Source: Actinophytocola sp963825445 (GTDB lineage Bacteria > Actinomycetota > Actinomycetes > Mycobacteriales > Pseudonocardiaceae). Taken from it: a stretch of 64,000 nt of DNA. The stretch is taken from positions 196,493 to 260,492 of the forward strand of contig CAWGTM010000019.1 in NCBI GenBank assembly GCA_963825445.1. Direction: 5' to 3'. The notes under the pieces were generated by a model. It did no database searches. It was not told the DNA's origin and saw nothing but the letters and a program-made list of their open reading frames with translations. Within the stretch, counting starts at the first letter, position 1, and each line of letters opens with the position of its first letter. Below are positions 8,726 to 16,832 of the stretch, in pieces. The position numbers were made by a program, and so were the translations under genes.

Positions 8726-8744
8726 AGACTAGACGGTCTAGTCT
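8726..8744. promoter_or_regulatory. TetR-type operator: perfect 19-bp palindrome
   Basis: AGACTAGAC (8726-8734), one central G, then GTCTAGTCT (8736-8744). It is perfectly symmetric and lies in the 42-bp gap between the divergent TetR and SMP-30 genes. Size, symmetry and location are those of a TetR dimer site. Confidence 0.8.
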
Positions 8745-8763
8745 AGCTCGTGAGGAGTCCATC

Positions 8764-9609
8764 ATGACCGTGTTGCTCCCTCCCCCACGCCTGCTCACCG
8801 ACGACCTGACCATGGTCGAGTCCGGCCGCTGGCACGACGGTCGGCTGTGGTTCGCCCACTGGGGCAGCGGCGAGGTGCTCGCCGTCGATCTCGAGGGCCG
8901 GCGGGAAGTGGTGGGCCCGGGCCGCGACGGGATGGGCTGGTCCATCGACTGGCTGCCCGACGGCCGGCTGCTGGTGTCCGGCGAGGAGCTGACCCGGGTC
9001 GAGCCGGACGGCACGGCGGTGCGACACAGCCCCCAGGGCGGCAACGAGCTGGTCGTCCACCCAGCAGGCCACGTCTACGTCAACGGCGCCGACTTCGACT
9101 TCGTGGGCGGCGGTGCCCCCGAGCCCGGGTGGATCCGCCAGATCGGGCCCGACGGCAGCGCTCGGGACGTCGCCGGCGACATCGAGTTCCCCAACGGCAT
9201 GGTCATCACCCCCGACGGCTCGACACTGGTGATCGCCGAGTCCTTCGCCGGCCGGCTGTCGGCGTTCGACATCGCGGCGGACGGCTCGCTGTCCGGCCGG
9301 CGCACCTGGGCGGAGGGTCTGGGACCGGACGGCCTCAGCGTCGACGCCGAGGGCGGCATCTGGTGCCAGACCGCCGACACGTTCGCCCACACCGGGAGCG
9401 GGCCGCAGGGAGCGGTGGTCCGGGTGCTCGACGGCGGCGAGATCACCCACCGCGTCGAGACCGACCTGCCGTGCTTCTCCTGCGCGCTCGGCGGGCCGGA
9501 GAACCGGCACCTCTTCCTGCTGTGCAACGAGTTCGAGGGCGTCGACAAGCTCGAAGCGGTGCTCGCCCGGCGCAGCTCGCGGATCTACGTCACCGAGATC
9601 GCCGCCTGA
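8764..9609 (+). CDS. SMP-30/gluconolactonase/LRE-family hydrolase
   Basis: A 281-residue six-bladed beta-propeller. Family features include the metal-binding Glu near the N-terminus (MVESGRWHDGRLWF), the FPNGMVITPDG motif and GPDGLSVDAEGGIW. Members are Ca- or Zn-dependent lactonases acting on sugar lactones or related esters; the substrate here is unknown. No signal peptide is seen, so it is probably cytoplasmic. The start at 8764 has GTGAGGAGTCC upstream as ribosome site. The TetR palindrome 20-38 bp upstream should control it. Its 3' end overlaps the WYL regulator by 25 bp. Confidence 0.87.
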   Translation: MTVLLPPPRLLTDDLTMVESGRWHDGRLWFAHWGSGEVLAVDLEGRREVVGPGRDGMGWSIDWLPDGRLLVSGEELTRVEPDGTAVRHSPQGGNELVVHPAGHVYVNGADFDFVGGGAPEPGWIRQIGPDGSARDVAGDIEFPNGMVITPDGSTLVIAESFAGRLSAFDIAADGSLSGRRTWAEGLGPDGLSVDAEGGIWCQTADTFAHTGSGPQGAVVRVLDGGEITHRVETDLPCFSCALGGPENRHLFLLCNEFEGVDKLEAVLARRSSRIYVTEIAA

Positions 9610-10508
9610 GCACCGGCGGCCAGCGCGCGGGTGGCCGCCACCAACTCCGGCGGGCCCTCCACCCGGTACGGCACACCCACGCCCGCGACCGCCGCCGCCA
9701 ACCACGGCCAGTCGTCCGGCGGGGTGGTGAACCGGCACGACTCGTCGTCCAACGGTTCCAGCGTGCCGGCCTCGGCGTGCAGTTTCGTGGCGACCACCGA
9801 CACCGGCGCCGCGAACCACACGGCCGCACCCGGCCCGGTCGGGGCCGTGGTCAGCATGGTGTCCGGCAGCGGTGATTTCGGCGCGAAGGTGCTGCCCGGC
9901 ACCTCCACCGACGCGATACGGTCGACCCGGAACGTGCGCCAGTCGGCCCGGTCGAGGTCCCATCCGAGCAGGTACCAGCGGCGGCCGAGTAGCACCTGCC
10001 GATACGGCTCCACGTGCCGCTCCGATACAGCGCTCGACCGGTCGGTGTAGGAGAACCGCACGTCTCGGCACGCGGTCGCGGCTCGGGCGAGGGTCTCGAC
10101 CAGCCGCACGTCCACGGGGTCGCGGGAGACGGCCGTGGTCGACGCGGCCACCGCCGCCATCCGGTCGCGCAACCGCGGCGGCAGGGCCTGCTCGACCTTG
10201 TGCAGCGCGCCCTCGGCGGCCCCGTCGGACAGCACCTGTGCCGCGTACCGCAGCCCGACGACCGCGGCGACCGCCTCGTCGTCGGTGAACGTCAGCGGCG
10301 GCATCGCGCGGCCGGCCACCAGCCGGTAGCTGCCGCCGGGCCCGCGCGTCGACACCACCGGATAGCCCAGCTCACGCAGCCGGTCCAGGTCGCGGCGCAG
10401 CGTCCGGGGCGTGGTGCCGACCTTCGCAGCCAGCTCGATGGCCGGCCAGGTGCGGCCGCCCTGCAGGAGCGACAACAGCTCCAGCATCCGCACGCTCGGT
10501 CCGTTCAT
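9585..10508 (-). CDS. YafY-type HTH/WYL-domain regulator
   Basis: About 307 residues from ATG 10508 (MNGPSVRMLELL). An HTH_11 domain lies at about 5-60 (TTPRTLRRDLDRLRELGYPV), followed by a WYL domain (about 130-215, with RRWYLLGWDLDRADWRTFRVDRI) and a C-terminal cap. WYL proteins sense small ligands or nucleic acid and often respond to DNA damage. ATG 10538 is also possible, but a CATAAT box at 10537-10542 would place transcription start between the two. It is divergent from the UvrA-like ATPase, which makes a regulator-target relation plausible. It is not PafBC itself, which is a tandem pair. Confidence 0.85.
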   Translation of the reverse strand: MNGPSVRMLELLSLLQGGRTWPAIELAAKVGTTPRTLRRDLDRLRELGYPVVSTRGPGGSYRLVAGRAMPPLTFTDDEAVAAVVGLRYAAQVLSDGAAEGALHKVEQALPPRLRDRMAAVAASTTAVSRDPVDVRLVETLARAATACRDVRFSYTDRSSAVSERHVEPYRQVLLGRRWYLLGWDLDRADWRTFRVDRIASVEVPGSTFAPKSPLPDTMLTTAPTGPGAAVWFAAPVSVVATKLHAEAGTLEPLDDESCRFTTPPDDWPWLAAAVAGVGVPYRVEGPPELVAATRALAAGAQAAISVT

Positions 10509-10558
10509 GCGATCGAGGATGCCACGAGTAGTGGTCATTATGTGTCCACAACCGCGTT

Positions 10559-10564
10559 TAGCGT
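10559..10564 (+). promoter_or_regulatory. Leaderless promoter of the UvrA-like gene
   Basis: TAGCGT ends 6 nt before ATG 10571, placing transcription start at the A of the start codon. At the position expected for the upstream half of a PafBC-type promoter (10542-10550) there is only the TGTC core within GTGTCCACA, so DNA-damage control is possible but weakly supported. Confidence 0.55.
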
Positions 10565-10570
10565 GGCGGT

Positions 10571-12806
10571 ATGGACATCACCGTGAGCGGCGCCCGCGAG
10601 CACAACCTCAAGGACGTCACCGTGACCATTCCGAAGGGACGCCTCACCGTCGTCACCGGCCTGTCCGGTTCGGGCAAGTCGTCGCTCGTGTTCGACACGA
10701 TCGCCGCCGAGTCGCAGCGCCAGCTGAACGAGACGTTCACGACGTTCGTCCGCAACCGGCTGCCGCGCTACGGCCAACCCGACGTCGACGCCATCGACAA
10801 CCTGCCGGCCGCCATCGTGGTCGACCAGAAGCGGATCGGCGGCAACAGCCGCTCCACGGTCGGCACGATCACCGACCTCCACTCGCTGCTGCGGCTGCTG
10901 TGGTCGCGCGCCGGCCGCCCGTTCGTCGGCTACTCGAACGCGTTCTCGTTCAACGACCCCGCCGGCATGTGCCAGCGCTGCCAGGGCCTGGGCACCGTGA
11001 AGACCATCGACCTCGACGAGCTGGTGGACCGCACGAAGTCGCTGAACGAGGGCGCCATCCGCTTTCCCACCTTCCACGTGGGTGGCTGGACCTGGCGCTC
11101 GCTCGCCGGCCACGCGTTGTTCGACAACGACAAGCCGCTCGCCGAGTTCACCGACGACGAGTGGGAGACGCTGCTGCACGGCGCTTCGGCGTTGCTGGAG
11201 CGCGACGACACCCACGTCACCACGCCGAAGAACTACGAGGGTCTGCTCCCCCGGTTCGAACGGATCTGGCTGCCCAAGGACGTCGAGACGCTGCGCGGGC
11301 CGACCAGGGCGGCCTACGAGCGGGTGGTCACCCACGGCGCGTGCCCCGACTGCGCCGGAACGCGGCTGAACGAGGCAGCCCGGTCCGTTCGGGTCGGCGG
11401 CCGCACGATCACCGAGTGCGCCGCGATGGAAGCCGGTCAGCTGTATGACTTCGTGCGCTCGCTGGACGCGCCGGGTGCGGAACCTGTCGTCGCGGCACTG
11501 TCCGCGCAGCTCGGCCGGCTCGTGTCGATCGGGCTCGGCTACCTGGCGCTGGACCGCGCCACCTCGACGCTGTCCGGCGGCGAGTCGCAGCGGGTGAAGA
11601 TGGTGCGTCACCTCGGCAGCAGCCTCACCGAGCTGATCTACATCTTCGACGAGCCTAGCGTCGGGCTGCACCCCCAGGACGTCACCCAGCTCACGGAGCT
11701 GCTGGCGACGTTGCGGGACAAGGGCAACACGGTGCTGGTGGTCGAACACGACCAGGACGTGGTGGCCGCGGCCGACCACGTGCTCGACCTGGGGCCCGGC
11801 GCCGGCGCGGCCGGCGGCCAGGTCACCTACGAGGGCGACGTCGCCGGGCTGACCCGCGCCGGCACGCCCACGGGTGTGTACCTCGCCCGGCCCCGACCGG
11901 CTCAACGCCGATCCGCGCACCCCCACCGGTGTCCTCGAGATCCGCGGCGCCGACCGGCACAACCTGCGCGACGTGGCCGTGGACATCCCGACCGGCGTGC
12001 TGACGGTCGTCACCGGGGTCGCCGGTTCGGGCAAGAGTTCGCTGGTGCACGGGTATGTGCGCGACGCCGTGCGGGTCGACCAGCGGGCCGTGCGCAACTC
12101 GCGTCGGTCCACGCCGGCCACCTACACGGGGCTGCTCGACGCGCTGCGTACCTGGTTCGCCGACGCCAACGAGGTGAGCGCGTCGCTGTTCAGCCCGAAC
12201 GCCGACGGCGGCTGCCCGGAATGCCACGGGCTCGGCGTGATCTACACCGACCTGGCGTTCCTCGACCCCATGGTCACCACCTGCGAGCGCTGCCGGGGAC
12301 GGCGGTTCACCGACGAGGCGCTGCGCCACACGTACCGCGGCCTCGACATCGGCCAGGTGTTCGACCTCGCCGCGCGGGACGCGCTCGAGGTGTTCGGGGG
12401 CGACGACCGCGACGGGCACCTGGCGCGGCTGGTCGAGGTGGGGCTCGGGTACCTGCCGCTCGGGCAGCCGTTGAGCACGCTGTCGGGTGGGGAGCGGCAG
12501 CGGTTGAAACTCGCCACGGAGCTGCGTAAGCCAAGTCAGGTGTATGTGTTCGACGAGCCGACCACGGGACTGCACCCGGCGGACGTGGACGACCTGGTCA
12601 CGCTGTTCGACCGGCTGGTGGATGCCGGGAGCACGGTGATCGTGATCGAGCACGACCTCGACGTGATCCGCCGCGCCGACCACGTGATCGACCTCGGGCC
12701 CGGCGCCGGCCGCCACGGCGGGCGGGTGCTGTTCACCGGCCCGCCGTCCGAACTCACCACCGCGGACACGCCCACCGGGCGACACCTGCGGGACTACACC
12801 TCATGA
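10571..12806 (+). CDS. UvrA-like ABC ATPase (DrrC/UvrA2-type), with one frameshift
   Basis: About 745 residues of a short UvrA paralogue, smaller than housekeeping UvrA (about 950). The first half has Walker A GLSGSGKSS (30-38), zinc-module Cys pairs (CQRCQG, CPDCAG), signature LSGGE and Walker B IYIFDEP. The second half repeats these as GVAGSGKSS, CPECHG/CERCRG, LSGGERQR and YVFDEP. The frame breaks near 11885-11900 inside a C/G-rich run and continues one base later, starting with DRLNADPRTP; one surplus base explains it. Relatives include DrrC, which protects producers of DNA-intercalating drugs. A WYL regulator is divergent. Confidence 0.85.
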
Positions 12807-13481
12807 CGCCTTCGTGGCCACCAGCATCACCAGCGGCGGCCAGGGTGCCAGCGGATGGTCGTGTGGTTCGCCCCGGCCATCGACGAGGGTGACCTCGTCG
12901 AACACCTCTCGCAGGTAGGGCACCACGTCGTTGCCGGACGCGCCGGCGAGCCGCCGATACAGCCAGCGAATGGCTCGGATCGCTCCCGCGGCCTTCCCGC
13001 CGGGCACCAGTCGCATGTCGGCCACGAATAGCCGGCCGCCGGGCCGTAGCGCGGCGTGGACGTTGCGCACCCCGGCCGCGATGTCGGGCATCGCGCTGAT
13101 CGAGTACAGGGCGAACGCCGCGTCGAACCGGCCAGCGCCCAGCTCGGCCGGCAGGCTCGGATCCGTCGCGTCGGCGAGCCGTGTCTCGACGTTCGCCCAT
13201 CCCTCGCGCGCCACGCGTGCCTCGGCCCGCGCGAGCATGGCCGGAGCGATGTCGACACCCACCAGGTGGCCGTCGTCGCCGATCGTCTCGCGCAGTGGCC
13301 GGAAGTAGCTCCCGGCCCCGCACCCGAGGTCCAGCACCGTCTCCCCCGCGCGCAGGCCGGTCGCGTTCCGCATGATCCGGTGGAAACCGCCGACCGTCGG
13401 CATCCGCTCCAGCCACTCGTGGGCCCTACTCATCCGGTTCCAGTACCGCACGCCCTTCGTCGGCGTGTCCGGTGTTCTCAT
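12801..13481 (-). CDS. Class I SAM-dependent methyltransferase
   Basis: A 226-residue Methyltransf_11/25-type enzyme. SAM motif I is VLDLGCGAGSYF (about 49-60), the acidic end of beta2 is VGVDIAPAML (about 75-84), and motif IV is FDAAFALYSIS. The substrate is unknown. Its TGA stop abuts the TGA of the convergent UvrA-like gene (TCATGA). The ATG at 13481 has a GGAGAG ribosome site. It is divergent from a TetR gene with two matching palindromes in the gap. Confidence 0.87.
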   Translation of the reverse strand: MRTPDTPTKGVRYWNRMSRAHEWLERMPTVGGFHRIMRNATGLRAGETVLDLGCGAGSYFRPLRETIGDDGHLVGVDIAPAMLARAEARVAREGWANVETRLADATDPSLPAELGAGRFDAAFALYSISAMPDIAAGVRNVHAALRPGGRLFVADMRLVPGGKAAGAIRAIRWLYRRLAGASGNDVVPYLREVFDEVTLVDGRGEPHDHPLAPWPPLVMLVATKAS

Positions 13482-13494
13482 CTTCCACTCTCCA

Positions 13495-13534
13495 ATACAG
13501 TTGTATGACTTGTTACGAGACCATACAGGTGTAT
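13495..13534. promoter_or_regulatory. Two TetR operators, ATACA-NN-TGTAT
   Basis: ATACAGTTGTAT (13495-13506) and ATACAGGTGTAT (13523-13534), with centres 28 bp apart, fill the gap between the divergent methyltransferase and TetR genes. Identical arms and different centres mark them as two copies of one binding site, likely for the adjacent TetR protein. Confidence 0.75.
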
Positions 13535-13540
13535 TGACAA

Positions 13541-14149
13541 ATGCCCAAGCAGGTTGATCATCAGGAACGCCGCAAGGTCATCGCCGCGTCCGTGTGGCGG
13601 CTGACCGCCGCCCACGGGCTGGACTCCGTGTCGATGCGGCAGGTGGCGGCCGACGCGGGCATCTCCCTCGGCCAGGTCCAGCACTACTTCGCCAGCAAGG
13701 ACGATCTGCTGGCGTTCGCGTTCGACCTGGTCAGCGAGCGGGCCGAGGCCCGCATCGCCGCGCGGATGACGACACTGCACGAGCAGGACGAGGAGCCGGA
13801 GCCCCGCGCGCGGGTGCACGCGCTGCTCATCGAGATGCTGCCGCTGGACGAGGAACGACACCTCGAGGCCCACGTGGGGTTCGCGTTCCTGGCGCGGGCG
13901 GCCGTGGAGCCGAGCCTGGCCGAACGGCTCCGCGGCACCTACGGCGCGCTGGAGAAGTTCGTGGCCGACCAGGTCCGTCTCGGCCAACGCGACGGGGCCG
14001 TGCCGCTCGACGTCCGGCCAGACCGTGAGGCCCGCACGCTGCTCGCCATGATCGAGGGGCTCACCGCACACGTGCTGATCGGTGACTACCCGCCGGCCGA
14101 GGCGGAGCTGGCGTTCGACACCCACCTGGACGAGTTGTTCGGTCGCTGA
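13541..14149 (+). CDS. TetR-family regulator
   Basis: A 202-residue regulator with the helix-turn-helix at about 10-55 (VSMRQVAADAGISLGQVQHYFASKDDLL) and a TetR_C_6-like effector domain. The KxQVD-type opening is like BetI/PsrA-class repressors. It is divergent from a methyltransferase and probably controls it and itself through the two sites between them. The AlkZ-like gene follows 33 bp downstream but has its own strong promoter, so it need not be co-transcribed. Confidence 0.88.
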   Translation: MPKQVDHQERRKVIAASVWRLTAAHGLDSVSMRQVAADAGISLGQVQHYFASKDDLLAFAFDLVSERAEARIAARMTTLHEQDEEPEPRARVHALLIEMLPLDEERHLEAHVGFAFLARAAVEPSLAERLRGTYGALEKFVADQVRLGQRDGAVPLDVRPDREARTLLAMIEGLTAHVLIGDYPPAEAELAFDTHLDELFGR

Positions 14150-14152
14150 GAA

Positions 14153-14175
14153 TTGTCGGTGTTGCCCGCTACCGT
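14153..14175 (+). promoter_or_regulatory. PafBC-type (RecA-independent) DNA-damage promoter of the AlkZ-like gene
   Basis: TTGTCGGTG (14153-14161), 8 nt, then TACCGT (14170-14175), and 7 nt later ATG 14183. This matches the published mycobacterial RecA-independent damage promoter TTGTCRGTG-N8-TANNNT, now known as the PafBC response element, at every specified base. The mRNA would be leaderless. It drives a predicted DNA glycosylase, which fits. Confidence 0.8.
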
Positions 14176-14182
14176 GCGCTCC

Positions 14183-15280
14183 ATGACCACGCTCAGCCTG
14201 CGGGCCGTCAACCGGGCGACCCTCGCGCGCCAACATCTCATCGAACGCGCCGAGGGCTCGGCCGAGGACATGGTGACGCACCTGCTCGGCCTCCAGGCCC
14301 AGGCACCGTTCCCGCCCTACACGGGGTTGTGGACGCGGCTGGTCGGCTTCCAGCCGGAGCACCTGGCCGACGCGCTGGTCGACCGGCGGGTGGTGCGGAT
14401 CGTGCTCATGCGGGGCACGGTCCACCTGGTCACGGCGGACGACGCGGCGTTCCTGCGCTCGGTCACCCAGATGATCATGGACCGGGACCTGCGCACGAAC
14501 GCCGCCCACTCCGCCTCGCTCGAGGGGGTCGACCTGGCCAAGATCGCGGACCTCGCCAGGTCGCTCCTGGACGAGAACGCCCTCACCGGCCGCGAACTGG
14601 GCGCCGCGCTCGCCGAACACCTCCCGGACCGCGCTCCGGCCTCCCTCGCCCACGCCGCCCGCGGGCTGCTGCCGCTCGTGCAGATCCCGCCGCGCGCGGT
14701 GTGGGGCAAGGCGGGACAGACCCGGTACCGGACCCTCGAACACTGGGTCGACCGCACGATCGATCCCACCCCCGACCTGACCCGGCTGGTCGAGCGCCAC
14801 CTGGCCGCGTTCGGACCGGCCACCGTGGCCGACATCCAGGCCTGGTCCGGGCTCACCCGGCTGCGCGAGGTCGTCGACCCGATGCGCCCCACCCTGCGGA
14901 CCTTCACCGATCCCCAGGGCCGCGAACTGTTCGACCTGCCGGACGCACCCCGGCCCGACCCGGACCTGCCGGCGCCGGTGCGTCTGCTGCCGGAGTTCGA
15001 CAACCTCCTGCTGTCCTACGCCGACCGCACCCGCGTGATGACCGACGAGTACCGCAAACGGCTGCTGGGCACCAAGAACGCCGTCTTCCCCGGCACGGTT
15101 CTCGTCGACGGTTTCTTACGCGGCGAGTGGACCATCACGAAGGAACGCAAGACGGTAGCCCTCACTGTGCTCCCGTACAACCGCCTGACCAAACGAGAAA
15201 CGGCGGCCGTCACGAAGGAAGCCACCCACCTACTGGAGTGGACCCACCCCAACGCCGAACAGCGGGAGGTCCGCCTCTGA
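14183..15280 (+). CDS. AlkZ-like DNA glycosylase (winged-helix HTH_42 family)
   Basis: A 365-residue member of the HTH_42/YcaQ-AlkZ superfamily of DNA glycosylases. The catalytic loop motif QxQ is present as Gln38-Ala-Gln40 in GLQAQ, the form used by Streptomyces AlkZ to unhook bulky or cross-linking adducts. Other family blocks are RGTVHLVTADD, VRLLPEFDNLLLSYADRTRV and FLRGEWTI. ATG 14183 is fixed by the promoter 7 nt upstream. A second paralogue lies at 28574-29659. AlkZ-like genes are often self-resistance factors in genotoxin clusters; no such cluster is seen here, so a general repair role is equally likely. Confidence 0.85.
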   Translation: MTTLSLRAVNRATLARQHLIERAEGSAEDMVTHLLGLQAQAPFPPYTGLWTRLVGFQPEHLADALVDRRVVRIVLMRGTVHLVTADDAAFLRSVTQMIMDRDLRTNAAHSASLEGVDLAKIADLARSLLDENALTGRELGAALAEHLPDRAPASLAHAARGLLPLVQIPPRAVWGKAGQTRYRTLEHWVDRTIDPTPDLTRLVERHLAAFGPATVADIQAWSGLTRLREVVDPMRPTLRTFTDPQGRELFDLPDAPRPDPDLPAPVRLLPEFDNLLLSYADRTRVMTDEYRKRLLGTKNAVFPGTVLVDGFLRGEWTITKERKTVALTVLPYNRLTKRETAAVTKEATHLLEWTHPNAEQREVRL

Positions 15281-15304
15281 CCACGAGTCGTACGTTATCG
15301 ACAC

Positions 15305-15321
15305 CGAAACTGAGCGTTTCG
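15305..15321. terminator. Weak bidirectional hairpin between convergent genes
   Basis: CGAAAC (15305-15310) and GTTTCG (15316-15321) with a TGAGC loop, between the convergent AlkZ-like and SCO1664 genes. It is flanked by a direct repeat of CGAGTCGTAC (15284-15293 and 15326-15335). Confidence 0.4.
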
Positions 15322-15344
15322 ACAGCGAGTCGTACCGTCCCGCG

Positions 15345-16139
15345 TCAGAAGGCGGGCCAGGGGATGGCTCGGTAGTCGGTACCCGGGGTGGGGAACTCGC
15401 CTGTCTGGGTGAGGTGGTCGAGGCGGTGGCGGAGGGCGCGGATCTCCGCGCGGGTCAGGTGGTCGGCCAGCGCGGTCGGCAGATCGCCTTCCATGGCCAC
15501 GCGCAGCCGTTCGAGCATCTCCACCACGTCGTCCGGCAGCGCCTCGCCCACCCAGCCCCACAGGACGGTGCGCAGCTTGTGCTCGGCGTGCAGGCAGATT
15601 CCGTGGTCGACGCCGTACACCTCGCCGTCCGTGCCGTGCAGGACGTGGCCGCCCTTGCGGTCCGCGTTGTTGATCACGACGTCGAGCGCGGACATCATGC
15701 GCACGCTCGGGTGGTCGGCGTGGGCCAGCACGGCCGGCTCACCGAACCGGTCGTGGGCGCGCAGCACCCGGCGCCACCCGGGCGGCACGTCGTCGGGGGC
15801 GACCACGTCGACCAGGTCGTCGCCCTCCTTGGTGTCGATCCACAGCTGCACCATGCCCTCGCCGAACGGGCCCGCCCGCAGCACGGTCGGCGGGATCACG
15901 TGCACCCCGGCGGCCTCGGACACCAGGTAGGCGCCGAACTCGCGGCCGGCGAGCGTGCCGTCGGGGAAGTCCCACAGCGCCCGCTCGCCGCTGACCGGCT
16001 TGTAGACACAGTGCGCGCTCACGCCGTCGCCGCTGATCTCGCAGAACAGGGTGGCGTTGGACGCGTCGACCAGCCGTCCCTCGATCTCGATACGACCTCT
16101 GGTGAGCAGCTCGGCGACAGCCGGATCGGACGGCAGCAA
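15345..16139 (-). CDS. SCO1664-family protein (PI3/PI4-kinase-like fold)
   Basis: A 264-residue protein of the actinobacterial family named for SCO1664, distantly like phosphatidylinositol kinases: YKPVSGERALWDFP resembles the ATP-binding lysine region and VINNADRKGGHVL plus VYGVDHGICLH the catalytic and metal loops. Its role is unknown. It starts at TTG, two bases after the DUF3090 stop, so it is coupled to that gene. In M. tuberculosis and Streptomyces these two genes lie next to a histidine phosphatase and mshC; mshC is not in this window and the phosphatase is 37 kb away. Confidence 0.87.
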   Translation of the reverse strand: MLPSDPAVAELLTRGRIEIEGRLVDASNATLFCEISGDGVSAHCVYKPVSGERALWDFPDGTLAGREFGAYLVSEAAGVHVIPPTVLRAGPFGEGMVQLWIDTKEGDDLVDVVAPDDVPPGWRRVLRAHDRFGEPAVLAHADHPSVRMMSALDVVINNADRKGGHVLHGTDGEVYGVDHGICLHAEHKLRTVLWGWVGEALPDDVVEMLERLRVAMEGDLPTALADHLTRAEIRALRHRLDHLTQTGEFPTPGTDYRAIPWPAF

Positions 16140-16140
16140 G

Positions 16141-16714
16141 TTACTCAGTCTCGTCCTCGGTGCGCCGGTAGCCGTTCTGGCGGGGGCACACGTGCCCGGC
16201 CGGGTCGAGCGGCTCTCCGCACAGCGGGCACGGCTTGCGGCCGGCGTTGATCACCCGGTCGGCGCGCTCGGCGAACGCCCGCGCCTCGGCCGGGGTGAGG
16301 AACACCCGCACCGCGTCGGGGCCCTCCTCGGTGTCGTCGAGGACGACCGACTCGTCGACCTCGCCCTCGGTGATCGCGAGCAGTTCGATCACGACCGCGC
16401 TGCGTCTCGGAGTCCCAGCCCAGCCCCATCGTGCCGACGCGGAACTCCTCCTCGACGGGCACCTGCAGCGGGTCGGCGTCGACCAGGTCGTCGGGCGTCT
16501 CGTCGGGCAGGTCGGCGCCGAAGCGGCGGTGGACCTCCTCGAGCAGCGAGCCGATGCGCTCGGCGAGCACGGCCATCTGCTGCTTCTCCAGCGTGACGCT
16601 GACGGTGCGGGCGCTCTCGGAGGCCTGCAGGTAGAACGTGCGGTCGCCGGGTTGCCCGACCGTGCCGGCGACGAAGCGATCGGGTTGGCGGAAGACATGA
16701 ATGACACGAGCCAT
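16141..16714 (-). CDS. DUF3090-family protein, with one frameshift
   Basis: About 190 residues. The first part (MARVIHVFRQPDRFVAGTVG, FYLQA, VTLEKQQM) and the last part (VINAGRKPCPLCGEPLDPAG, ending in a CPxCG rubredoxin-like knuckle) are both typical of DUF3090 but lie in different frames. One extra base near 16396-16400, in a CGCGC stretch, breaks the frame after MGLGWDSETQR. ATG 16714 follows GGAGGTG. The function is unknown; the family is always near SCO1664. Sequencing error or recent mutation cannot be separated here. Confidence 0.82.
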
Positions 16715-16819
16715 GGCACCTCCGACCCTACGGCAAACACCGCTTCGAGCAGGCCGGTTCCGCCCCGTCACACCTAGCGGACGCTACCCTGCGGGGGCCG
16801 GTCAAGGTCGTGACCCGGT

Positions 16820-16825
16820 TAGGGT
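16820..16825 (+). promoter_or_regulatory. Leaderless promoter of the S9 peptidase gene
   Basis: TAGGGT lies 7 nt before GTG 16833. This fixes the start of the peptidase at MVKIAQFGSWESPV and gives a leaderless transcript. Confidence 0.55.
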
Positions 16826-16832
16826 CTGCGGC

